Assembly: GCA_030536255.1 (NCBI GenBank)
Contig: JAUNQI010000002.1
Location: 62,001 to 126,000, forward strand
Source: Eubacteriales bacterium
GTDB lineage: Bacteria; Bacillota; Clostridia; Oscillospirales; Oscillospiraceae
Direction of reading: 5' to 3'
DNA length: 64,000 nt
Positions 43,570 to 51,408 of the stretch are shown one piece after another. How positions within the stretch are numbered: the stretch's first letter is position 1; each line of letters opens with the position of its first letter. The translations under genes and the position numbers were made by a program. Below the pieces are notes generated by a model. It was given only the letters and a program-made list of their open reading frames with translations. It was not told the origin of the DNA and made no database searches.

Positions 43570-44946
43570 TCAGCCGAAATTATCATAACGTCCGGGAACT
43601 TCCTGCCCGTGAGGAGTTAACCAGTACGGATCATATTTTGCAAAACTATAACACATCGGATTATAGTCATAACCGAAGATTTCCCGGATCTCTTCATACT
43701 GCGGCCAGAGGACATTGGGAATGCCGGTAGATTCCGGGTGATTGATCTCTTTGTATCTCCACTCATAGGCAACGTCATTATCCGTATCGTTGACGACACA
43801 GTTCGGATGATTCTTTTGAAATTCTTCGATCTGAGAATGAGGAACGTCGGTAGTGGTTCCTACCCAGAGCCGATTCAGCTTCGGCATTACGTCAGCCGGA
43901 ACAAGGCAGGACATATCCGTGAGATTCGGCAGACCGCTGATCATCAGATCAGTCATATTTTCAAGCTCAGCAAGCGGAGTTATATCACTGAGCGGGTTCC
44001 AGAACAGCTCAAGATAACGGAGCTTTTTGCAGTTGGTAAGTGGAGTCAGGTCAAGAAGATGGTCTCTTGAAAGAATGAGGACTTCAAGATCCGGCATGTA
44101 TTCACAGAAGAACAGCGTGCGCAGATTATTATTATGTCCCAGATCAAGATATTTCATATCCGTGCAGTACTGGAGCCCCCAGACATCCTCCGGATCTCTG
44201 GGTCCCTCGCCCCAGTCGCCTCCGGAGAGGGAAGCAAGGCAGGTAGTGGCATCCGTCCGGAGACTGTACGTCATTCCTGCACCGAATTCAATACGCCAGA
44301 CAACTTTTACATCCGGAAATGCATCGCGGATTTCGACCATTCTGTCAGATCCGACTCCGCAGGAATCCATATCGAGGAATGTGCAGTTATGCATACAGGG
44401 AAGGACCTTTTCAACATTGGCTCCATCGTCATCTACCGGGATCTTCCGGAGGTCGAGCTTTTCATCCTTCAGGTTGAATTCATTGTATCCGTAGAGCCCA
44501 AAAGAATAATCAAGAGAAGCTGAAGGGGCGGCATCAGCAATTTTTCGGATCAGATCCCAATCAACCGGCGTTTCTATTTCATCGCCGAGCTTTATGGCTT
44601 TCAGATTCTTAGCATAGGGAAGAGCGGGGAGCACGTCTTTTGCCTGTTCGGCTGTAACGCCGGTCATATCCAGCGAGGATACGGTTATGTCATAATGCTT
44701 TCCGAGAAAATCAAAGCCCTCCGCAAATGGTTCCGGCGTCGGAGTAGGTGCGGGGGTAGGAGTGGGCGTGGGTTCCGGTGTCGGTTCGGGCGTGGGTTCC
44801 GGCGTCGGAGAAGCAAAGAGAGAAAGCGGATTCCCGAACAGGACAGAACCTCCCTGAGCAATGACCGCAGAGTCGCGCTGTCCGACGATAAAAACGCAGA
44901 GTGCGACGAGAACCAGAAGCAGAATAACAGAGCCGATTTTCTTCAT
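43570..44946 (-). CDS. Signal-anchored paralogue with two ~70-residue repeats plus leucine-rich repeats
   Basis: 458 residues. An N-terminal hydrophobic segment (about 5-22) without a proper lipobox suggests a signal anchor or cleaved signal peptide rather than a lipoprotein. A long Pro-Thr-Glu linker (47-73) precedes repeat units at about 81-151 and 152-221; the second has 'FLDMDSCGVGSD' and ends W-R-I-E-F. Leucine-rich repeats span about 245-365. The C-terminus has Y-D-P-Y-W-L-T-P-H-G. First gene of the two-gene minus-strand operon, behind a good promoter. Confidence 0.77.
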   Translation of the reverse strand: MKKIGSVILLLVLVALCVFIVGQRDSAVIAQGGSVLFGNPLSLFASPTPEPTPEPTPEPTPTPTPAPTPTPEPFAEGFDFLGKHYDITVSSLDMTGVTAEQAKDVLPALPYAKNLKAIKLGDEIETPVDWDLIRKIADAAPSASLDYSFGLYGYNEFNLKDEKLDLRKIPVDDDGANVEKVLPCMHNCTFLDMDSCGVGSDRMVEIRDAFPDVKVVWRIEFGAGMTYSLRTDATTCLASLSGGDWGEGPRDPEDVWGLQYCTDMKYLDLGHNNNLRTLFFCEYMPDLEVLILSRDHLLDLTPLTNCKKLRYLELFWNPLSDITPLAELENMTDLMISGLPNLTDMSCLVPADVMPKLNRLWVGTTTDVPHSQIEEFQKNHPNCVVNDTDNDVAYEWRYKEINHPESTGIPNVLWPQYEEIREIFGYDYNPMCYSFAKYDPYWLTPHGQEVPGRYDNFG

Positions 44947-45012
44947 TTACTTTCATTCTCCCTGTAAAAAAGCTGAAATACCGAAAAAATGGTATTAATG
45001 ACTGAATAATTT
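44947..45012. other. Untranslated leader of the minus-strand pair
   Basis: Leader DNA between the minus-strand start at 44946 and its promoter. It holds a GGGAGAA-type ribosome site on the minus strand and no other feature I can support. Confidence 0.4.
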
Positions 45013-45041
45013 ATTATAAGCGCAGCAGCAGGATTTATCAA
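45013..45041 (-). promoter_or_regulatory. Promoter of the - strand repeat-protein pair
   Basis: On the minus strand TTGATA (45041-45036) and TATAAT (45018-45013), 17-nt spacer. Confidence 0.78.
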
Positions 45042-45166
45042 GGGCACAGAGCTGAAAGAGAATAATAATTTTGAAGTTTGACAGTTATTCATTACAAATA
45101 CAGAGAGTAAAAAAGGTCCTGATAAGGGGAAAATCCAGGAGGTATTCCATGGGATAATTATAGTAC

Positions 45167-45196
45167 TTGCGGTTATGCTGGATTAGGAGTTATAAT
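45167..45196 (+). promoter_or_regulatory. Promoter of the thioredoxin-reductase-like gene
   Basis: TTGCGG (45167-45172) and TATAAT (45191-45196), 18-nt spacer; start near 45203, 60 nt before the ATG. I see nothing else in 45042-45166 on either strand. Confidence 0.6.
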
Positions 45197-45262
45197 CTTT
45201 TCGGTTATAAGAATGAGCGGCTGCAGCTCAGAATTTATTACGAGTCTGAGAGGATCAGAAAT

Positions 45263-46171
45263 ATGGTTGATATAGCTGTTGTAGGCGGAGGCCCTGCCGG
45301 TCTTACCTCCGCGGTATATTCACGAAGAGCCGGGAAATCAGTTCTGGTTATTGAGAAAGCGGCCTTTGGCGGGCAGATCACCTGGAGTCCCAGAGTTGAA
45401 AATTTCCCGGGAACGGTCTCTGTTTCCGGAACAGAGCTGGGAGACCGTCTCCTTGAGCAGGCTATGGAACAGGGCGCGGATGTTGAGCTGGAAGAGATCA
45501 TCTCGGTGATTCCGCCTGAAAATGGGGGATGCTTTACGCTCAAAGCAGCATCCGGAGCTTCCTTTGAAGCAAAATCTGTTATTATTGCAACCGGAGCAAA
45601 GCCAAGAAAAACGGGGCTTGAGAATGAAGATAAACTTATCGGCAGCGGAGTATGCTTCTGCGCCGTATGTGACGGAGCCTTTTACAGCGGAAAGCCCGTT
45701 GCGGTTTACGGAGGAGGAAATTCCGCTCTTCAGGATGCACTGCTTCTTTCAGAAAAGTGCAGCATGGTTTATCTGATTCACAGAAGGGATTCTTTCCGCG
45801 GAGAAGCAAAGCTTGTAGAAGCGTTGAAGGAGAAAGACAATGTTCGGTTTGTTCTGAATTCCGTAATAGAAGAACTGGTCGGGGATGAAGAGCTCACCGG
45901 AATAGTTGTTAATGAAGACGGACAGAAGCATCTTATTGAGATTGACGGTCTTTTTGTTGCGATCGGTCATATGCCGGATAACGGCATCATTTCCGGAATA
46001 GCGGAACTCAACGAGAAAGGATATGCGATTTCTGATGAAAAATGCACAACGGTGATTCCGGGTCTGTTCGTAGCTGGAGACTGTCGCACGAAGCCGGTCC
46101 GTCAGGTTGCTACTGCCTGTGCTGACGGAGCAGTAGCAGCTCTGGCAGCCTGTTCCTGGCTTGACGCGTGA
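45263..46171 (+). CDS. trxB: Thioredoxin-reductase-like flavoprotein
   Basis: 302 residues. FAD motif G-G-G-P-A-G (8-13), redox-active C133-A-V-C136, second dinucleotide motif 'VYGGGNSALQDA', and the C-terminal FAD loop 'GLFVAGDCR'. C-A-V-C differs from the common C-A-T-C, so ferredoxin- or NADPH-linked variants of the family remain possible. The ATG at 45263 follows GAGAGGA; the frame is open further upstream but through the promoter. It stands alone, ended by a bidirectional terminator. Confidence 0.9.
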   Translation: MVDIAVVGGGPAGLTSAVYSRRAGKSVLVIEKAAFGGQITWSPRVENFPGTVSVSGTELGDRLLEQAMEQGADVELEEIISVIPPENGGCFTLKAASGASFEAKSVIIATGAKPRKTGLENEDKLIGSGVCFCAVCDGAFYSGKPVAVYGGGNSALQDALLLSEKCSMVYLIHRRDSFRGEAKLVEALKEKDNVRFVLNSVIEELVGDEELTGIVVNEDGQKHLIEIDGLFVAIGHMPDNGIISGIAELNEKGYAISDEKCTTVIPGLFVAGDCRTKPVRQVATACADGAVAALAACSWLDA

Positions 46172-46211
46172 TCCTTTCCTCCCTATATATCCTTTTCATA
46201 TAATCTTTCAT

Positions 46212-46260
46212 AAAAAAGCAGAAACCCAGCTGTTTTCCAAAGATGGGTTTCTGCTTTTTT
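46212..46260. terminator. Bidirectional terminator
   Basis: Perfect 17-bp stem (46212-46228 against 46244-46260) with A6 and T6 at its base. It lies between the convergent trxB-like and HTH-AbrB genes. Confidence 0.88.
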
Positions 46261-46344
46261 CATGTTTTATAATGTTCTGCCTGAATTCAGTTTTATTCTG
46301 TCATGATTCCTTTAAAGCCAAAATAAGAGAAAAAAGAGGTGTTG

Positions 46345-46782
46345 TCAGTCATTCTCGTTTTCTGTCGCTGCGAGCTCTATGATCTGTTGCATCTTTTGTT
46401 CAAACTTTCCCGCCGGAATCAGAGCGACTCCGTCGTCATCGCTCAGCACGATCATTCTGGTGCCACCTGCAAGATTGAATTTTTCTCTTACTCCTTTGGG
46501 AATTACAATCTGACCTCTGTCGTTGATTATAACACTGCCCCATATATTTTTCCCTTGCGGAGCAAGCGTTGTACCGCTGCCCTGTGCTGAGTCTGAATTT
46601 GCCAGACTGTCAAGCGTGACTCCGTATACGGAAGCAAGCAGCCGGCATTTTTCAATATCCGGTACGGTAGCTCCCGTCTCCCATTTTGCATATGCCTGAC
46701 GGGAAATATTGATTTTTTCCGCGATTTCTTCCTGAGAAAAACCATGCAGACTTCTGAGCATGACCAGATTTTCTTTTAACAT
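46345..46782 (-). CDS. HTH (Xre) - SpoVT/AbrB fusion regulator
   Basis: 145 residues. An Xre-type helix-turn-helix (about 5-60, 'FSQEEIAEKINISRQAYAKWETG') is joined to an AbrB swapped-hairpin domain (about 80-125, 'VIINDRGQIVIPKGVREKF'). Two DNA-binding folds in one chain suggest a dimer that reads composite sites. It is the last gene of the ABC operon (13 nt after the permease) and probably controls it; dyad sites lie at the operon promoter. Confidence 0.88.
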   Translation of the reverse strand: MLKENLVMLRSLHGFSQEEIAEKINISRQAYAKWETGATVPDIEKCRLLASVYGVTLDSLANSDSAQGSGTTLAPQGKNIWGSVIINDRGQIVIPKGVREKFNLAGGTRMIVLSDDDGVALIPAGKFEQKMQQIIELAATENEND

Positions 46783-46795
46783 GATATGTTATCCT

Positions 46796-47449
46796 TTATA
46801 AATCTATTCTTTCAAATCTCCGGCAGGATCGTCTGCACGAAATATATGTCAGCAATATATAGATTACAATTCCGGAGACCAGAAGGGATATCTGCAGGAT
46901 CAGGTGCTCAGTTCCGAAGGCATTCAGTGATTCGAGTCCCGGGAAATGATGAAGCATTTCTCCGATTCCGATTGTCAGAAAGGAAAGAACGATGTAGGTG
47001 ACAAACGGAGAACCGAATTTATAGGCGGTTTTGAAAAATCCGCCGACAAATACATCATTAAATAATCCGAAGATAAGGAATGCCAGTCCGAGCGAAAAAC
47101 AGTTTGCATTCATCAATGCATTGTTTCTGTACAGAGCCGCTTCAGAGAGAACTGTCATTCTGATGATCACTGCAATTCCCATCATAAGCAGTCCGCACAG
47201 CTCAATGAAGCATACAAAGAGATACTTTCCCTTCACAACATCCCTTTTAGCGATGGGGAGTAAAGCGGAAAACAGGATATCATTGGTTTCTCTCGCATTC
47301 TGAAAGCTTTGGAATATCCCCAGCGTTACAAAGAAAACGCCGCATAGGATCGGATAACCCGGAAGAAAAAACATCAGGCCGAACAGAGTGAACAGATAAG
47401 AAAGAACGGAAGCGCTGAGCTTCATTTCTTTTATCATGAGATTACGCAT
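46796..47449 (-). CDS. ABC-2 type transporter permease
   Basis: 217 residues with six predicted membrane helices and a cytosolic N-terminus ('MRNLMIKEMKLSAS'). The start at 47449 follows a GGTGAG box that overlaps the end of the ATPase gene; an earlier in-frame start would lie inside that gene. It pairs with the upstream ATPase as an exporter of the YtrB/BcrA type; the cargo is not visible. Confidence 0.8.
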   Translation of the reverse strand: MRNLMIKEMKLSASVLSYLFTLFGLMFFLPGYPILCGVFFVTLGIFQSFQNARETNDILFSALLPIAKRDVVKGKYLFVCFIELCGLLMMGIAVIIRMTVLSEAALYRNNALMNANCFSLGLAFLIFGLFNDVFVGGFFKTAYKFGSPFVTYIVLSFLTIGIGEMLHHFPGLESLNAFGTEHLILQISLLVSGIVIYILLTYISCRRSCRRFERIDL

Positions 47450-47450
47450 T

Positions 47451-48164
47451 TTACTCACCCCCTTCCAGACGGAGAACGGTTTCTTCCAGATTTTCGCCTT
47501 CTTTGGATAATTGTCTTTTAAACTCAGCCTTGGGAAGAGAAGAAACGATCTTTCCCTTCGATATATATACGATGTGGTCTGCACATTTTTCAAGATCGGA
47601 GACGATGTGTGTTGAAAAGAAAATGGACGTACCTTCTTCCTTTAGCTTTTCAAACAGGCAAAGCAGCTCATCCCGGGAAAAAGGATCCAGTCCGCTTGTG
47701 GGTTCATCCAGAATCAGAACCCTTGCCTGATGAGAAAGGGCAATCAGAAGATTGTATTTGACTTTCATCCCTTCGGATAATTCCAAAGCAGTTTTATTTT
47801 CGTCGAGCCCAAACAGGTCAAGATATCTGTGATAAGCTTCTTCGTCCCAGGTATCATAGCACTTTTTTACGATGCCGATAGTATCTTTTATCCGCTTTCT
47901 CGGATACCATGTAACGGATCCGGTAGAATATCCCAAAAGCTTTTTGATCTCGGCTTCGTTCTCTTTCAGCGGCTTTCCGAAATAAGAGATCTTTCCGCTG
48001 TCCGGATGAATCAGATTCAGCATGGATTTGATCGTGGTTGTTTTTCCTGCACCGTTTCTTCCGATAAATCCGGTGATTTCGCCTTCGTTGATATCAAATG
48101 TTACGTCTTCCAGATGAAATGAGGGATAGCTTTTATTCAGATTTCTGATCTCCACAATATTCAT
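47451..48164 (-). CDS. ABC transporter ATP-binding protein (BcrA/YtrB type)
   Basis: 237 residues. Walker A G35-R-N-G-A-G-K-T-T, Walker B 'VLILDEPTSGLD' and the H-loop 'FFSTH' are intact. The ABC signature is L-S-E-G-M instead of L-S-G-G-Q, as seen in some antibiotic-export ATPases. First gene of the minus-strand operon with the permease and the HTH-AbrB regulator. Confidence 0.92.
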   Translation of the reverse strand: MNIVEIRNLNKSYPSFHLEDVTFDINEGEITGFIGRNGAGKTTTIKSMLNLIHPDSGKISYFGKPLKENEAEIKKLLGYSTGSVTWYPRKRIKDTIGIVKKCYDTWDEEAYHRYLDLFGLDENKTALELSEGMKVKYNLLIALSHQARVLILDEPTSGLDPFSRDELLCLFEKLKEEGTSIFFSTHIVSDLEKCADHIVYISKGKIVSSLPKAEFKRQLSKEGENLEETVLRLEGGE

Positions 48165-48183
48165 ATATACCTCGGAAAATTTG

Positions 48184-48268
48184 AAGTATTTATACTTTAA
48201 TAGTCTATCACGATGTTTTCAACCAACTACACATAACGAATTTGTTTGTTTTTTGTTATGTTTAGTTG
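48184..48268. promoter_or_regulatory. ABC operon promoter with two dyad elements
   Basis: On the minus strand TTGGTT (48226-48221) and TATTAA (48202-48197), 18-nt spacer. Just downstream is a perfect palindrome AAGTAT-TT-ATACTT (48184-48197). Upstream, arms 48224-48237 and 48255-48268 pair 13 of 14 around a 17-nt loop, and the near arm overlaps the -35. Both look like operators, probably for the operon's own regulator. Confidence 0.5.
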
Positions 48269-48342
48269 CGTGACGTTCAGCTCGTGAAACTTATTTCCGT
48301 TGGATATACTCCTGCTCGGCGTCCGGCGGTAAGTGTGAAGAA

Positions 48343-49179
48343 CTATTTTTTGATATTTCGAGGGGAAACACCCAGATTCTTCTTGAAAGCTCTGTAAAAA
48401 GAAGAGTAATCATCAAACCCGTTTAATCTTGCAGCCTCCGCGGCGTCAGTACCTTCCCTGATCAGCCTTGACGCATTCAGCAGCCTTCTCTGAAGAATAT
48501 AGGAATGAACGGTAGTTCCTGTAGCTTCAGAGAAAAGTCTCATAAAATGAGATTTACTCAAAAAAAGTCTGGATGACAGCTGTTCCACTGAAAGCTCAGA
48601 ACCGAGGTGTTCATTAATATAGGAAAGAGTTTCCTCAATTTTGCTGCCATGCTTTAGGGAGAGAGATTCCGGATGAACATCTGTTTCTTCAGACAGCAGG
48701 ATCAGGAGCTGAATAATATAAGTCTCCTTCATAGCTTTAACACTGCTTTCTGAACCGAAAGAAACGGTTTCATATTTTTCCAGAAGACTGAAAATATCTG
48801 TTCTGCGTTCTTCCGGGATAGAGATCCTTCTTTTTCCGCTTTTGTCCGCATGCTCGAAGCAGATCGTCAGATCCGATTCGGGAAAAACGGAGGAATAATA
48901 CTTTTCATCCAGATAAATGATAATTCGGTTATAGGGAACGGATTTATCGATGATTGCTTTATGGATCGTATGATGCCGGATCATCAAAATGTCCCGGGGC
49001 ATCAGAGTATAAATTTCATTTTCTACTGCATAGTCGACTTTTCCGGAAAGAAGGATCACTATTTTGTCAAATTCATGAAAATGAAAGTCCCTCTCTTGCC
49101 CGGCAGTATCACGAAGATGAAAAAAGTGATGGCGTTCCTGAAGATAGCCTTCCCGTTTAATATCTGATTCCTGCTTCAT
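48343..49179 (-). CDS. AraC-family transcriptional regulator
   Basis: 278 residues. An N-terminal cupin-like sensing domain (about 15-140, with 'RDFHFHEFDKIVILLSGKVDY') precedes two helix-turn-helices (about 185-278, ending 'AARLNGFDDYSSFYRAFKKNLGVSPR'). It is divergent from the symporter gene with overlapping promoters, so it likely senses a small molecule and controls the symporter. Confidence 0.92.
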   Translation of the reverse strand: MKQESDIKREGYLQERHHFFHLRDTAGQERDFHFHEFDKIVILLSGKVDYAVENEIYTLMPRDILMIRHHTIHKAIIDKSVPYNRIIIYLDEKYYSSVFPESDLTICFEHADKSGKRRISIPEERRTDIFSLLEKYETVSFGSESSVKAMKETYIIQLLILLSEETDVHPESLSLKHGSKIEETLSYINEHLGSELSVEQLSSRLFLSKSHFMRLFSEATGTTVHSYILQRRLLNASRLIREGTDAAEAARLNGFDDYSSFYRAFKKNLGVSPRNIKK

Positions 49180-49225
49180 GGTTAACCTCTGATATTTTTT
49201 GCAATGTTTATGGAAGAATACACAA

Positions 49226-49254
49226 TTTACTTTGCATTATAGAGCATATATACT
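49226..49254 (+). promoter_or_regulatory. Promoter of the symporter gene
   Basis: TTTACT (49226-49231) and TATACT (49249-49254), 17-nt spacer; start near 49261. Confidence 0.65.
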
Positions 49255-49265
49255 GATTATGTCAA
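49236..49265 (-). promoter_or_regulatory. Promoter of the araC-type gene
   Basis: On the minus strand TTGACA (49265-49260) and TATAAT (49241-49236), 18-nt spacer. It overlaps the symporter promoter almost completely. Confidence 0.78.
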
Positions 49266-49320
49266 TCAACCTCAGTAGAATTGTTCATTTAATATGGTTC
49301 AATGAAATATGGGAGGCAAT

Positions 49321-50571
49321 ATGAAAACGAAACGTAATTTCTTAAAAGACAACTGGTTCCTTCTCACGATGGTACTGGGAATGGTAGCCGGCGCAATTAC
49401 CGGTGCTGTATGGCCCGGAGCAACCTGTCTTGAACCGCTCGGAACCGTATTTATCAACATGATGTTCTGCGTCGTGGTTCCGATGGTTTTCTTCTCTATT
49501 TCCAGCGCTGTTGCGAATATGACCAGTGTAAAAAAGGCAGGAAAGCTTCTCGGTGTTACTCTTGTAACGTTCCTCTGCACAGCAGGAATCGCGGCAATTA
49601 TCATGTATGTTATCGTCCGTCTGATCCCGACTGTCCCGGCAGGCTTTGAAGCGATTGAAGAGGCTGAGGCTACGGAAATCAGCGTTCCGACGTTGATCAT
49701 CAATTTCTTCACCAAGCCGGACTTCACTGAGCTGTTCAGCCGCAAAGCAATCCTTCCTCTGATCGTAGCTGCGATCCTCTTTGGCTTTGGCGTTCAGATG
49801 AACGGAGGTCAGGAATCCATGACGGCAAAGCTGCTTTCGGATATTACGAACGCTCTGATGAAGACAATGCGTATCATCACGTTCTACGCTCCGATCGGCT
49901 TCTTTGGCTTCTTTGCATATCTTGTAGCTACCTATGGCCCGTCTCTTATCGGTGCGTATGGAAAGACGCTGATTATCTACTATGTTGTTGCATTTGTATA
50001 TATGTTTGTATTTGCTCCGATTTATGCCAATTTCGGCGGCGGAAAAGGTGCCTCGAAAGTTATGTTCAGCCATCTGTTCGCTCCTGCGGCCGTTTCGTTC
50101 GGTACCTGCTCTTCCGTAGCTACGATTCCTACGAATATGGAAGCCTGTGAGGATACCGGCGTTTCAAAGGATGTCAGTGATATTGTTATCCCGCTCGGAG
50201 CAACGATGCATATGGACGGTTCTGCCATGAGCGCTATCATCAAGGTCGCGTTCCTGTTTGGTCTGTTCGGTCAGGATTTCAATACGGGCCGTGCAATACT
50301 TGCCATCATAGTTGCGGTGTTCTCGTCTGTGGCGATGAGCGGAATTCCGGGCGGCGGTGGAACGGGAGAAATGGTTCTCTGCTCGATTTTCTTCCCTGAG
50401 CAGATCGCAGTGGCTCTCCCAATCGCATGGGCTCTCGGCGACCTTGTTGATCCTCCTGCCACCATGGTAAATGCGGCGATGGACTATGTTTCAACATTTA
50501 TCGTGTCAAAGTATGTTGACGGTAAAGACTGGCTTACCAAGGCCATGAACAAAAAGAAGGACCAGCAGTAA
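49321..50571 (+). CDS. Dicarboxylate/amino acid:cation symporter (DAACS family)
   Basis: 416 residues, multi-pass. Hairpin-1 segment 'SFGTCSSVATIPTNME', the ion/substrate motif 'GATMHMDGSA' and hairpin-2 'IPGGGGTGE' mark the glutamate/aspartate/C4-dicarboxylate transporter fold. GGGAGG lies 4 nt before the ATG at 49321, preferred over an in-frame ATG at 49309. The next gene, dapF, starts directly after the stop, so transport and amino-acid metabolism are co-expressed. The exact substrate is uncertain. Confidence 0.9.
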   Translation: MKTKRNFLKDNWFLLTMVLGMVAGAITGAVWPGATCLEPLGTVFINMMFCVVVPMVFFSISSAVANMTSVKKAGKLLGVTLVTFLCTAGIAAIIMYVIVRLIPTVPAGFEAIEEAEATEISVPTLIINFFTKPDFTELFSRKAILPLIVAAILFGFGVQMNGGQESMTAKLLSDITNALMKTMRIITFYAPIGFFGFFAYLVATYGPSLIGAYGKTLIIYYVVAFVYMFVFAPIYANFGGGKGASKVMFSHLFAPAAVSFGTCSSVATIPTNMEACEDTGVSKDVSDIVIPLGATMHMDGSAMSAIIKVAFLFGLFGQDFNTGRAILAIIVAVFSSVAMSGIPGGGGTGEMVLCSIFFPEQIAVALPIAWALGDLVDPPATMVNAAMDYVSTFIVSKYVDGKDWLTKAMNKKKDQQ

Positions 50572-51378
50572 ATGAAATATACGAGAATGCACGGAGCCGG
50601 AAACAGCTTTGTGATAATCGATAATATGGACGGCGGGCTTGAAAAAGCCCGCCTGAGTTTGCTTGCAAAGAATTTATGCGCAGAGTATAATTCAGACGGT
50701 ATCCTTGTTACCGTTCCTGATGACTGCGGGGATGCGGATTTCGGAATGCTGTATTATAATGCGGACGGCTCTCTCGGAGAAATGTGCGGAAATGGAGCGA
50801 GATGTATCGCAAGATACGGCTATGAGCATGGTCTTGCCGGTGATCCGGAGCTGATCCGGATCCGTGCTACTGCGGGTATTGTGCTGGGCAGAAGAATTTC
50901 TGAGGAGCTGTATGAAGTGCGGCTGAATGATCCGTCTGTTGCTGAGCCTGTTCGAATGGCAAAGGCATGCGGAAGAGAGTTTGCCTGTTCCTATGTTGAG
51001 CTGGGAAATCCGGGAATACCTCATGCTGTGCTGCTTGCAGATGAGGATGATTTTTCTGATATGAATGCGCTGAAGGAGCGGGGAAGAGAGCTCAGATATA
51101 ATGCTGTATTTCCTAAGGGAGCCAATATAACATTTGCTGTAAAAACAGGTACGAACAGCGTTAAGGCAATTACGTATGAACGCGGAGTAGAAGATTTTAC
51201 TCTTGCCTGCGGCACCGGATGCGGAGCAACTGCCATTTCTCTGGCAATGTGGGGCATGATTCCGGAAAACAGAGTGGAAATTGATATGCCGGGAGGCCAT
51301 CTTTCCGTTACATTTGATTTTGACGGAGGAAAGTATTCAAATCTTTTGCTGACCGGTCCTACGGCATATGTTGATTAA
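50572..51378 (+). CDS. dapF: Diaminopimelate epimerase
   Basis: 268 residues. The catalytic cysteines are C72 in M-C-G-N-G-A-R-C and C213 in L-A-C-G-T-G-C-G. It converts LL- to meso-diaminopimelate for lysine and peptidoglycan. The ATG abuts the symporter stop codon. Confidence 0.96.
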   Translation: MKYTRMHGAGNSFVIIDNMDGGLEKARLSLLAKNLCAEYNSDGILVTVPDDCGDADFGMLYYNADGSLGEMCGNGARCIARYGYEHGLAGDPELIRIRATAGIVLGRRISEELYEVRLNDPSVAEPVRMAKACGREFACSYVELGNPGIPHAVLLADEDDFSDMNALKERGRELRYNAVFPKGANITFAVKTGTNSVKAITYERGVEDFTLACGTGCGATAISLAMWGMIPENRVEIDMPGGHLSVTFDFDGGKYSNLLLTGPTAYVD

Positions 51379-51408
51379 TTGACTATAAGTGATAAAAGGT
51401 TAAACCGA

